In this document: in pieces, positions 23,766 to 30,718 of the stretch
How positions within the stretch are numbered: the stretch's first letter is position 1
Layout of the letters: each line of letters opens with the position of its first letter
Assembly (NCBI GenBank): GCA_037142515.1
Contig: JBAXAM010000014.1
Location: 1 to 30,718, forward strand
Source: JBAXAM01 sp037142515
GTDB taxonomy: Bacteria; Pseudomonadota; Gammaproteobacteria; UBA9339
DNA length: 30,718 nucleotides
Direction: 5' to 3'
Notes under the pieces: model-generated
Seen by the model: the letters and a program-made list of their open reading frames with translations, nothing else
Database searches by the model: none
What the model was told of the DNA's origin: nothing
Position numbers and translations under genes: made by a program

Positions 23766-24664
23766 AACGAAATGTTAATGGTATTCTATTACTCGATAAG
23801 CCAATTGGTGTAACTTCTAACGAAGTATTGCAGCTAGTGAAAAGATTATTCTCTGCAAATAAAGCAGGGCATACGGGCAGTCTTGATCCGATTGCAACTG
23901 GTATGCTGCCGATTTGTTTTGGTGAGGCGACTAAGTTTTCGCAATTTTTACTTGAAGCTAATAAGCACTATGTTGCTACGGGTAAATTGGGTGAGACAAC
24001 GGCGAGTGCAGATAGTGAGGGTGCGGTTCTTCAAAAACGCGAAGTAAAAAATATTGATGTGCAGGTTATCGAGAAAATTTTGCCAAAATTTCAAGGTAAA
24101 ATTTTACAAGTGCCCCCGATGTATTCAGCGCTCAAGCATAAAGGACAACCTTTGTACAAGTTAGCGCGCCAGGGTATTGAAATTGAGCGTGAGCCGCGTG
24201 TAGTGACTATACATACGATACAGTTGCTAGAATTAGATGGGGATTTAGCTAAATTTGAAATACGCTGTAGTAAAGGCACATATGTGCGTACGATTGTTGC
24301 TGATATTGGTGAGCTATTAGGATGTGGTGCGCACGTTATTGCTCTTAGGCGTTTAGCTGTTGGACCATATCAAGCCTCTCAGATGGTAACAGTGACTATG
24401 TTGCAGGAGCTTGTAACAAAGAATGATTATAAATTGTTAGATAATTTTTTGTTGCCGATTGATTCGATGTTGATTGACATACCAGAAATGACCTTGACGG
24501 CAGATATGATTTTTTATATGCACCAGGGACAGCCTCTTGTAATACCTAAAGCTCCAGATTCTGGTTTAGTAAAAATGAAAAGCAAAAGTGGACAATTTTT
24601 GGGTGTTGGTGAGGTCATGCTTGATGGTAAGATTGCACCGCGTAGAATAATAACTATAAAATAG
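23762..24664 (+). CDS. truB: tRNA pseudouridine(55) synthase TruB
   Basis: TruB makes pseudouridine 55 in the T-loop of tRNAs. The 300-residue length is near the family norm (314 in E. coli). GVTSNEVLQLVKR is at 16-28, GHTGSLDPIATGMLPI at 37-51 carries the catalytic D42, and PPMYSALKHKGQPLYKLARQG and CSKGTYVRTIVADIGE follow. A C-terminal extension of about 60 residues fits the PUA-like TruB C-terminal domain. Confidence 0.96.
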   Translation: MKRNVNGILLLDKPIGVTSNEVLQLVKRLFSANKAGHTGSLDPIATGMLPICFGEATKFSQFLLEANKHYVATGKLGETTASADSEGAVLQKREVKNIDVQVIEKILPKFQGKILQVPPMYSALKHKGQPLYKLARQGIEIEREPRVVTIHTIQLLELDGDLAKFEIRCSKGTYVRTIVADIGELLGCGAHVIALRRLAVGPYQASQMVTVTMLQELVTKNDYKLLDNFLLPIDSMLIDIPEMTLTADMIFYMHQGQPLVIPKAPDSGLVKMKSKSGQFLGVGEVMLDGKIAPRRIITIK

Positions 24665-24674
24665 GAGAATAAAA

Positions 24675-24902
24675 ATGGCTAATAAGAGCGCAAAAGCGGC
24701 AAACAACATTGCTGGTAAATATTATGTTGATACGAACTGTATTAGTTGCGGTCAATGCGTTGATATTGCTGGCGATTTTTTTGCTGAAAATTCAAGTGGC
24801 GGTATGTATGTTAAAGCCCAACCAAGTTCTGAAGAAGGCACAGCTTCATGTGAACAGGCTTTATCTAGCTGTCCAGTTGAAGCAATTGGTAATGATGGCT
24901 AA
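24675..24902 (+). CDS. Small 4Fe-4S ferredoxin
   Basis: The 75-residue protein has one iron-sulfur signature: C22-x2-C25-x2-C28 near the N-terminus and C66 followed by Pro (SSCPVEAI). C59 provides a fifth cysteine. This is the single-cluster bacterial ferredoxin pattern of the Fer4_13 type. The redox partner is unknown. It lies 10 bp after truB with AGGAG upstream of the ATG and before the rpsO leader, an unusual insertion in the otherwise conserved truB-rpsO order. Confidence 0.88.
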   Translation: MANKSAKAANNIAGKYYVDTNCISCGQCVDIAGDFFAENSSGGMYVKAQPSSEEGTASCEQALSSCPVEAIGNDG

Positions 24903-24946
24903 TAATTCAATAGAATTTCTAGTTGAAAAGTGTTAGTTTACAAGTG

Positions 24947-24999
24947 CCGCCTTCTGCAAATGACAGCGGTTGGCGGAATCAGGCGCACAAGCGCATTCC
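24947..24999 (+). promoter_or_regulatory. Structured leader of rpsO, possible S15 autoregulatory element
   Basis: The 120-bp gap before rpsO holds two overlapping stems. CCGCC (24947-24951) pairs with GGCGG (24972-24976), with an inner CTG/CAG. GGAAT (24975-24979) pairs with ATTCC (24995-24999), enclosing GCGC-ACAA-GCGC (24983-24994) across a three-base bulge. The stems share bases 24975-24976, so they may compete or form a pseudoknot. Bacterial S15 often represses its own mRNA through such leaders. No strong promoter is evident in the gap. Confidence 0.5.
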
Positions 25000-25022
25000 A
25001 TTAATAAATAAAGAGAGGTTTT

Positions 25023-25292
25023 ATGTCATTATCATCTGCCGAAAAGGCACAAATTGTTAAAGACTATGGCTTAGTTGATGGCGATACTGGATCTCCAGAA
25101 GTGCAGATTGCACTTTTGACTAAAGACATTAGCCAATTGACTGAGCATTTTAAAACTCACAACAAGGATCATCATTCTCGCCGTGGATTAATTCGCAAAG
25201 TTAATTTGCGCAGAAGCGTGCTTGATTATTTAAAGACAAACAATATCGAGCGTTATCGCGCTATCATTGCTCGTTTAAACTTACGTGGTTAG
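25023..25292 (+). CDS. rpsO: 30S ribosomal protein S15
   Basis: The 89-residue protein has standard S15 length and sequence: MSLSSAEKAQIVKDYG, DTGSPEVQIALLTKDISQLTEHFKTHNKDHHSRRGLIRKVNLRR, and IERYRAIIARLNLRG at the end. S15 binds 16S rRNA helices 20-22 early in 30S assembly. GAGAGG lies 6 nt upstream of the ATG. pnp follows after a 13-bp gap, as in most Gammaproteobacteria. Confidence 0.98.
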   Translation: MSLSSAEKAQIVKDYGLVDGDTGSPEVQIALLTKDISQLTEHFKTHNKDHHSRRGLIRKVNLRRSVLDYLKTNNIERYRAIIARLNLRG

Positions 25293-25305
25293 GAAACAAT
25301 ACTTA

Positions 25306-27390
25306 ATGAAATATACTAAAAAATCTTTTCAATACGGTGAACAAACAGTCACTTTAGAAACTGGTGTAATCGCAAGGCAAGCAAATGGAGCGGTTATAAT
25401 CAGTATGGGTGATACGGTGATTTTAGTAACAGCTGTTGCTAAAAAGGAAGCTGTACCAAACCGTGATTTTCTTCCGTTAACTGTGAACTATCAGGAACGC
25501 TATTATTCAAATGGTAGATTACCTGGTGGTTTTATCAAGCGCGAAAGTCGTCCTAGTACCCAAGAAACTTTGATTTCACGTTTAATCGATCGACCACTAC
25601 GACCATCGTTTCCAGATGGTTTTACTAATGAAGTGCAGGTAGTTGCAACATTAATGTCGCTTGATCCAGAGGCTGCTCCGGATATTTTAGCATTAATTGG
25701 TGCTGCTGCTGCTCTTGAAATTTCTGGTATTCCATTTAATGGTCCGCTTGCTGCTGCTCGGGTCGGTTATAAGGATGGAGCTTATTTGCTTAATCCAACT
25801 ACCAAACAAGCAAGTGCTTCGGGTCTGGATTTGGTTGTTGCTGGTACAAAAAATGCAATTTTAATGGTTGAGTCTGAAGCCAGTGAGTTGTCTGAGGAAA
25901 TTATGCTTGGAGCAGTAATGTTTGGGCATAGAGAAATGCAAGTTGTTATTGAGGCAATCAAAGAATTTGCCACCGAAGCTGGTAAGCAAAAATGGGAATT
26001 TAAGCCATCAGAAGCGCAACATGAATTAATGGCGCGAATTAAGAAGGAGATCGAAGCAGACATTACTGCTGCTTATGAAATTACCGACAAGCAAACTCGT
26101 TATCCTAAACTAGATGCAATTCGTAAAAAAGCAGTGAGTCTTTTTGTAACTAATGAAGGAATCAGTCCAACTGCAGAGCATGTTACCAATGCTGTGTTTG
26201 CGATAGAGAGCCAAATTGTACGTGGCCGTATCTTAGCTGATCTTCCGCGTATTGATGGTCGTGATAAAAAAACCGTGCGGCCAATTGATATTAATTTGGG
26301 AATATTGCCGCGTGCGCATGGTAGTGCGGTTTTTACCCGTGGTGAAACTCAGGCTATAGTTGCTACTACTCTGGCTACTGAGAATAGCGCACAGGTTATT
26401 GACGTTCCTGCAGGTGAAAGCAAAGAACGTTTTATGTTGCATTATAATTTTCCTCCATACTCAACTGGTGAAGTTGGTATGATGGGTAGTCCAAAGCGCC
26501 GTGAAATTGGTCATGGTAATTTAGCCAAGCGAGCTCTACAGGCAGTAATTCCAAGTAAAGAAGAATTTCCTTATGTGCTACGTGTTGTTTCTGAGATTAC
26601 TGAATCTAATGGCTCAAGCTCAATGGCTTCAGTTTGTGGTGCCAGTTTGTCTTTAATGGATGCTGGTGTCCCAATTAAGTCTCCAGTTGCTGGTATTGCT
26701 ATGGGATTGATCAAAGAGGGCGAGCGCTTCGCTGTTTTGACCGATATTTTGGGTGATGAAGATCATCTTGGTGATATGGACTTCAAAGTTGCAGGTACCG
26801 CTCAAGGTGTTACTGCACTCCAGATGGATATTAAAATTGAAGGTATAACCGAAGAAATTATGCGTATTGCTCTTGCTCAAGCAAAAGAAGCCCGGATTCA
26901 TATTTTTAATTTGATGCATGAAAAAATCGCCTCTCCAAGAGAGCATATTTCTGATTTTGCTCCGCGTATTACTACCATACACATTAATCCAGAAAAAATT
27001 CGTGATGTTATTGGTAAGGGTGGTATAGTAATTCGTAGTTTGGTTGAAGAGACGGGTGCTATGATCGACATTAAAGATGATGGCACTGTTCAGATTGCGT
27101 CATCTGATAAAAATGCTGCTGCCGAAGCCAGACGCCGTATTGAGGCTATAACGGCAGAAGCTGAAGTTGGTAAAATATATACCGGCAAAGTTACGCGCAT
27201 AATGGATTTTGGCGCAGTGGTAGCATTCCTTCCTAATAAAGATGGTTTAGTCCATATTTCTCAGATTGCAAATACGAGAGTCAACGACGTACACGATTAT
27301 TTGAAAGAGGGACAAGAAGTAAAAGTTAAAGTTATTGAAGTAGATCGTATGGGTAAAGTGCGGTTAAGCATGAAAGAAGCCGCTGAATAA
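25306..27390 (+). CDS. pnp: Polynucleotide phosphorylase
   Basis: PNPase degrades RNA 3'-to-5' with phosphate and is a degradosome partner. The 694-residue protein has two RNase PH domains (the first with FLPLTVNYQERYYSNGRLPGGFIKRE, the second with FNFPPYS-type FMLHYNFPPYSTGEVG and SNGSSSMASVCGASLSLMDAG), then a KH domain (IHINPEKIRDVIGKGGIVIRSL) and an S1 domain (GKVTRIMDFGAVVAFLPNKDGLVHISQI). I start at ATG 25306 (MKYTKK), with AGGAA about 10 nt upstream at the rpsO stop, rather than an upstream GTG that lies within rpsO. Confidence 0.97.
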   Translation: MKYTKKSFQYGEQTVTLETGVIARQANGAVIISMGDTVILVTAVAKKEAVPNRDFLPLTVNYQERYYSNGRLPGGFIKRESRPSTQETLISRLIDRPLRPSFPDGFTNEVQVVATLMSLDPEAAPDILALIGAAAALEISGIPFNGPLAAARVGYKDGAYLLNPTTKQASASGLDLVVAGTKNAILMVESEASELSEEIMLGAVMFGHREMQVVIEAIKEFATEAGKQKWEFKPSEAQHELMARIKKEIEADITAAYEITDKQTRYPKLDAIRKKAVSLFVTNEGISPTAEHVTNAVFAIESQIVRGRILADLPRIDGRDKKTVRPIDINLGILPRAHGSAVFTRGETQAIVATTLATENSAQVIDVPAGESKERFMLHYNFPPYSTGEVGMMGSPKRREIGHGNLAKRALQAVIPSKEEFPYVLRVVSEITESNGSSSMASVCGASLSLMDAGVPIKSPVAGIAMGLIKEGERFAVLTDILGDEDHLGDMDFKVAGTAQGVTALQMDIKIEGITEEIMRIALAQAKEARIHIFNLMHEKIASPREHISDFAPRITTIHINPEKIRDVIGKGGIVIRSLVEETGAMIDIKDDGTVQIASSDKNAAAEARRRIEAITAEAEVGKIYTGKVTRIMDFGAVVAFLPNKDGLVHISQIANTRVNDVHDYLKEGQEVKVKVIEVDRMGKVRLSMKEAAE

Positions 27391-27422
27391 TTTTGTTAGA
27401 TGTTTAAATAAATAGGCGTTTT

Positions 27423-29507
27423 ATGGAAATGCGCTGGCCGATTAAAATCAGCATACGGTTGAGTATTCTTAGTATAGTTCTTGTTTTGTTGCTTGGAATG
27501 TCATTTTTAATCATTGGTATTAATTATTTTGTTTTAGATTCAGTTTTAATTGCAGCAGCAAATAATTCTTTGAGCTATGCTAGCGGAGAAGTTAGTGCGC
27601 AGATTAGCGAGTTTTTACGTCCACTAAGTGACAATGCTTCTACAGCCTTTCAGATGTTTAGCAGCAATGCTATTAAACCTGAGTATTCAGATAAATTTAC
27701 TAAGTTTCTATATAGCCTCATTAATGATGATGCGGATATAAGTGGTGCTTATTTGGCAGATGTTAATGGTAATTTTTACTGGCTGAATAAGGTCGATAAC
27801 GGTAATTATTTAGAGCAAATTACCTTGCTGGGCAGAAAGAATAACAGAAGCATAGAGAAACTTTTTGATGCTCAAGGAAAGTTATTATCTGCCAAAGAAC
27901 TGCCTTTCAACGGTAAAGATATACGGTTAAGATTATGGTATCAACAAGCCAAGCAGGCAAAGCAACAAGTATGGATTGTTTATAAGTTTCTTAAAGCTGG
28001 TAGCCAAGGGGAACCTCTTGGCATTACTGCAGCGATTCCATGGTATGATTCTAGAGGAAACTTGCTAGGCGTGTTTGGCGCAGATATGTTGATTGAAACT
28101 ATTTCTAAATACGTAAGCGACATTAAAATAACCAAAAACAGCATTGTTTCTGTAGTTGATAGTAGCGGCAATCTTATATCCGTACATGGTATGAATAGGA
28201 AGTTGCTTGAGAGTAAAGAGTTGCCAAAAATTGATTTTCTAGGTATACCTTGGTTAAAAAAATCTTTTACGATTTACCAGCAAAACCATCAATCACCATT
28301 TATTTATTCAGTTGGTGATAAGAAGTATATTTCTGCATATAAGAAAATTGTAGGTATACAAACTGTGCATCCATGGTTTGTATCTATAGTAACGCCAATT
28401 GATGATATTATTGCTCCGCTTCGTAAGTCGGTTCTAATCGCAATGATATTTATTTGTATGATTTTATTTTTAGGAGTTGTCTTGGCCTCGATTTTATCAT
28501 CAAGTATCAGTCGTCCTATTAGAAGGTTGGCGCAGGATGCTAATTTGATTTGCCAATTAAGATTAGTAGAAATAAAAGAAACATTTTCACGAATTGTCGA
28601 AATTGCTGAAGTAGAACAATCTTTTATGAAAATGAAGAATGCTTTAGGTTCTTTTCAGCGTTATATGCCTGTAGTTTTAGTAAAAAAATTAGTTGCTGGC
28701 AATAAAATAGCCACTGTCGGCGGTGAGACTAAAGAACTAACTTTAATATTTACGGATATTAAAAATTTCACTCAAATATCTGAGCGTATTAATGCACAGG
28801 AGCTAATGCAGTATTTATCGAGATATTTTCAAGCAATAACTAAAGTTATAATTGAAATGAATGGTACTGTCGATAAATATATGGGCGATGGATTAATGGC
28901 TTTTTGGGGAGCGCCAGTGGATGATTCAGAACATGCACTGCATACCTGCCAGGCAGTATTACAAATGCAAGTTGCATTGAAACAATTGAATGAAGAATTT
29001 CGTATAGAAAACAAACCAGTAGCTCAAACGCGTGTCGGTATCAGTACTGGGGAAGTTGTTGTTGGTAATGTTGGTTCTGACGAGCGCTTAAATTATACTT
29101 TATTGGGTGATCCGGTTAATCTAGCCAGTCGCTTAGAAGGTTTAAATAAAATATATGGAACTTGGATGATTGTGAGTGAGTTTACTTACAATAAAGTAAA
29201 AGATAGATTCAAATTCCGTTTGCTTGATAAAGTTGCCGTTAAAGGAAAACAGCAGGGCGTTTATATTTATGAGCTTTTGGGGGATGCTGCACCAGATTTA
29301 AAATTACAGCAGTATAACCAGGACTTTTTTGGTGCTTTTTCTCAATATGAGTCTGGTGATTGGCAAATGGCTATAAATCTTTTTAATAATTTAGACAAAA
29401 AATATCCAGAAGATACGCTTATAAAAATATTTATCGAGCGCTGTTTAACTTTTAGCGCAAACCCGCCAGCAAATTGGGATGGTGTTTGGGTGATGACTGA
29501 AAAGTAG
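27423..29507 (+). CDS. Membrane-bound class III adenylate cyclase with periplasmic sensor domain
   Basis: The 694-residue protein has an N-terminal membrane helix (about 13-38), a large periplasmic region (39-335) with dCache-like features (DISGAYLADVNGNFYWL; WYDSRGNLLGVFGADMLIETIS), a second helix (336-358), a HAMP-like linker, and a class III cyclase domain (about 437-620). D445 (FTDIKNF) and D489 (YMGDGLMAFWG) bind metals. K485 and D563 (LGDPVN) are the adenine-selecting pair. N566 and R570 (NLASR) stabilise the transition state. cAMP production in response to a periplasmic ligand is therefore likely; the ligand is unknown. It lies 32 bp after pnp and 6 bp before birA. Confidence 0.92.
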   Translation: MEMRWPIKISIRLSILSIVLVLLLGMSFLIIGINYFVLDSVLIAAANNSLSYASGEVSAQISEFLRPLSDNASTAFQMFSSNAIKPEYSDKFTKFLYSLINDDADISGAYLADVNGNFYWLNKVDNGNYLEQITLLGRKNNRSIEKLFDAQGKLLSAKELPFNGKDIRLRLWYQQAKQAKQQVWIVYKFLKAGSQGEPLGITAAIPWYDSRGNLLGVFGADMLIETISKYVSDIKITKNSIVSVVDSSGNLISVHGMNRKLLESKELPKIDFLGIPWLKKSFTIYQQNHQSPFIYSVGDKKYISAYKKIVGIQTVHPWFVSIVTPIDDIIAPLRKSVLIAMIFICMILFLGVVLASILSSSISRPIRRLAQDANLICQLRLVEIKETFSRIVEIAEVEQSFMKMKNALGSFQRYMPVVLVKKLVAGNKIATVGGETKELTLIFTDIKNFTQISERINAQELMQYLSRYFQAITKVIIEMNGTVDKYMGDGLMAFWGAPVDDSEHALHTCQAVLQMQVALKQLNEEFRIENKPVAQTRVGISTGEVVVGNVGSDERLNYTLLGDPVNLASRLEGLNKIYGTWMIVSEFTYNKVKDRFKFRLLDKVAVKGKQQGVYIYELLGDAAPDLKLQQYNQDFFGAFSQYESGDWQMAINLFNNLDKKYPEDTLIKIFIERCLTFSANPPANWDGVWVMTEK

Positions 29508-29513
29508 TATTGT

Positions 29514-30491
29514 ATGAATAAAAAGATTAAAGTTCTCATAGAATTATTAAGCGATGGTGCTTTTCACTCCGGTTCAGATTTAGGCAAGAAATTTGGATTG
29601 ACTAGAGCCGCTATTTGGAAGCTTGTCAAACAACTAAATAAATACGGAATCGAAATTGAAGCAAGAACTAATAAAGGCTATCGAATACCTGGTGGTTTAG
29701 AGTTGCTAGATAAGAAAATAATTGCTCAGTATATAAATAAAACTTTTGTTGATGGCTTGGTTATTTTGGATGAAACCACATCAACTAATACCTATTTAGC
29801 CGAACTCATCAAAGCTAAAGCAAAAAATAGCAATATTTGTTTTGCTGAGAGTCAATCTGCTGGAAAGGGTAGGTTGGGGAGAAAGTGGGTATCTCCTTAT
29901 GCCAAAAATATCTACTTATCGTTACTTTGGGATTTTATAAAAGAACCAATTGAGTTAAGCGGTTTGAGCCTTGCTATCGCAGTTGCAGTTGCTGAAGCTT
30001 TAAGCAGCTATGGGATTAAAAAAGATATTGCTTTAAAATGGCCCAATGATGTGCTTTGGCAAAAACACAAGCTTGCAGGTATTTTAGTTGAGGTTTCTGG
30101 AGAGGCGCATAACATTTGTCATGCCATAATTGGTGTTGGTTTAAATGTTGACATGCCGCAAAAAACATCACAAACAATTGAACAGCTTTGGTGTAGCGTT
30201 GCTCAAATTATTAATGCAATTCCGCAAAAAAATAAGTTAGCCGGCTTATTATTAGATAATTTATTAACCGCAATAATTACATTTCAAAACAGCGGGTTAA
30301 AGCCATTTCTTAAGAAATGGCGCGAGCTAGATATTACCTACGGAAAAAAAGTAACAATAGTTACTCCACAGCAGCAAAAAATATCAGGTATTGGTGTGGG
30401 TATTAATGATAAAGGATATTTTTTGCTTAAAGATGGCAGCGGAAAAATACGTCCTTTTGCGGTTGGCGAAGTATCCTTAAAAATCTGCTAG
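29514..30491 (+). CDS. birA: Bifunctional biotin ligase / biotin operon repressor BirA
   Basis: BirA activates biotin with ATP and attaches it to the acetyl-CoA carboxylase carrier protein. With a DNA-binding domain it can also repress biotin synthesis genes. The 325-residue protein has an N-terminal winged helix (SDLGKKFGLTRAAIWKLVKQL at 21-41, then EIEARTNKGYRIPGG). The ligase motif GKGRLGRKW is at 117-125 (commonly GRGRRGRxW). KWPNDVLW is at 175-182, and K186 in HKLAGIL is the biotin-contacting lysine. The C-terminal SH3-like domain is present. The DNA-binding domain is intact, so both roles are plausible. No strong ribosome site precedes the ATG. Confidence 0.95.
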   Translation: MNKKIKVLIELLSDGAFHSGSDLGKKFGLTRAAIWKLVKQLNKYGIEIEARTNKGYRIPGGLELLDKKIIAQYINKTFVDGLVILDETTSTNTYLAELIKAKAKNSNICFAESQSAGKGRLGRKWVSPYAKNIYLSLLWDFIKEPIELSGLSLAIAVAVAEALSSYGIKKDIALKWPNDVLWQKHKLAGILVEVSGEAHNICHAIIGVGLNVDMPQKTSQTIEQLWCSVAQIINAIPQKNKLAGLLLDNLLTAIITFQNSGLKPFLKKWRELDITYGKKVTIVTPQQQKISGIGVGINDKGYFLLKDGSGKIRPFAVGEVSLKIC

Positions 30492-30508
30492 TGATGCATT
30501 GTTTTTTA

Positions 30509-30556
30509 CTTAATATGTCCTTAATCTAACTTAAGGTTGTCTTAATGTATCTTTAA
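30509..30556 (+). promoter_or_regulatory. Tandem PmrA-box-like array (five phased CTTAA half-sites)
   Basis: CTTAAT at 30509-30514 and 30520-30525 are separated by exactly 5 bp. CTTAAG at 30530-30535 and CTTAAT at 30541-30546 are likewise 5 bp apart. A weaker CTTTAA follows at 30551-30556. Start-to-start spacings are 11, 10, 11 and 10 bp, one helical turn each. The two exact pairs match the PmrA consensus YTTAAK-N5-YTTAAK of Salmonella and the cTTAAT repeats reported for Legionella and Coxiella PmrA. PmrA identity is inferred; no regulator gene is in the window. Confidence 0.7.
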
Positions 30557-30572
30557 AAAAAGGGTATACCCT
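30541..30572 (+). promoter_or_regulatory. Putative activated promoter core with palindrome AGGGTATACCCT
   Basis: The fourth half-site (30541-30546) sits at a -35 position 18 bp from TATACC at 30565-30570, a 4/6 match to the -10 consensus. This layout fits activation by an OmpR-family regulator overlapping a poor -35. The -10 lies in a perfect 12-bp palindrome, AGGGTATACCCT (30561-30572), which may be coincidental or a second operator. Confidence 0.45.
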
Positions 30573-30587
30573 GTCCTCGTATTCTGA

Positions 30588-30610
30588 TGTTTATCTAGTG
30601 TAGATAAATA
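30588..30610 (+). promoter_or_regulatory. Perfect hairpin in the leader of the truncated gene
   Basis: TTTATCTA (30590-30597) and TAGATAAA (30601-30608) pair fully around a 3-base GTG loop. One G-U and one T-A pair extend the stem to 10 bp. It would fall in the 5' leader if transcription starts near 30577, ending about 25 nt before the ATG at 30635. It could be a dyad operator or an RNA structure. It is AT-rich and has no U-tract directly behind it, so a terminator is unlikely. Confidence 0.4.
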
Positions 30611-30634
30611 AAAATTTAAAATATGGGGTGTTGT

Positions 30635-30670
30635 ATGAAAAATACTGTTGTTGAATTAAAATCAAGGTAG
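30635..30670 (+). pseudogene. 5' stub of a gene cut by the right-hand probable IS
   Basis: ATG at 30635 has a GGGG ribosome site 6 nt upstream and encodes MKNTVVELKSR, ending at TAG 30668-30670. The repeat starts at 30666, so only ten full codons are native and the stop is supplied by the repeat. The product cannot be identified from this stub. Its elaborate upstream control region shows a real regulated gene stood here. Legionella and Coxiella PmrA targets include Dot/Icm effector genes, but nothing in the stub shows this. Confidence 0.55.
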
Positions 30671-30717
30671 TGTAACATCCTTTCTGTAAATTATTTTTGA
30701 CGAGGCAGCATATTTGT
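30666..30717. repeat. Right copy of 52-bp terminal inverted repeat, probable IS end
   Basis: This is an exact inverted copy of bases 1-52. Inside the boundary the two flanks differ at once (AA here against TT on the aligned left strand). The adjoining 8-9 bp of unique DNA differ between the ends, so no shared target-site duplication is seen. That argues for two separate insertions rather than one element closing a circle. Confidence 0.85.
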
Positions 30718-30718
30718 A

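Noticed and set aside
30519..30536. CCTTAA-TCTAAC-TTAAGG as a terminator for birA
   Set aside because: The stem is AT-rich and no U-tract follows. The bases are better explained as two of five regularly spaced CTTAA half-sites.
1..30718. Terminal inverted repeats as telomeres of a linear plasmid or phage
   Set aside because: The genes are core chromosomal functions (dnaX, recR, rpsO, pnp, tolB), and both repeats cut reading frames, which suits IS ends at contig edges better.

Overview
The window reads as a dense, AT-rich chromosomal segment of a Gammaproteobacterium. The gene set points that way: a Tol-Pal cluster, rbfA-truB-rpsO-pnp, dnaX-recR, lemA-htpX-tsaB, and an arn pathway for aminoarabinose modification of lipid A. 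The AT bias, a GlpT-type transporter, uracil salvage, an inverse-autotransporter barrel and PmrA-like boxes fit a Legionellales/Coxiellaceae-like, possibly host-associated lineage. That taxonomic step is inference. I see no rRNA, tRNA or CRISPR, and no stretch over 300 bases without a gene.

Layout. (1) Bases 43-5451 are all on the minus strand: lemA-htpX-tsaB-sugar MFS-chagasin-like inhibitor-upp, mostly overlapping and so probably one operon, then a truncated inverse-autotransporter barrel gene. (2) Bases 5553-10099, plus strand: DUF47/PhoU-like protein with a Pit phosphate transporter, a DUF4239 membrane protein, dnaX and recR. (3) Bases 10109-16728, plus strand: an arn locus (arnT, one arnE-like gene, arnB, arnC, a decarboxylase-only arnA, arnD) with a Phd/RelE-type toxin-antitoxin module between the arnE-like gene and arnB. 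(4) Bases 16731-20008: a HAD phosphatase (minus), glpT (plus), a DinJ-type antitoxin followed by a decayed YafQ toxin remnant, and the PLP-homeostasis gene yggS (minus). (5) Bases 20038-30491, plus strand: tolA-tolB-pal-cpoB-rbfA-truB-ferredoxin-rpsO-pnp-adenylate cyclase-birA, tightly spaced.

Both ends carry the same perfect 52-bp sequence in inverted orientation (1-52 and 30666-30717). At each end a reading frame runs into this repeat and stops within a few codons. The simplest reading is that the window is a contig bounded by two copies of one insertion sequence, each having cut a gene: the inverse autotransporter on the left, and on the right a gene of which only about ten codons remain. 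The control region of that right-hand gene survives and is the most striking element here. It holds two exact CTTAA(T/G)-N5-CTTAAT boxes in tandem plus a fifth related half-site, all 10-11 bp apart and leading into a -10-like element. This matches the PmrA box of OmpR-family regulators, which control arn genes in enterics and Dot/Icm effector genes in Legionella and Coxiella.

Other points of interest are an arn pathway with a deformylase but no formyltransferase domain in view, a tol cluster without tolQR, rbfA joined to cpoB rather than infB, and an rpsO leader with two overlapping hairpins.
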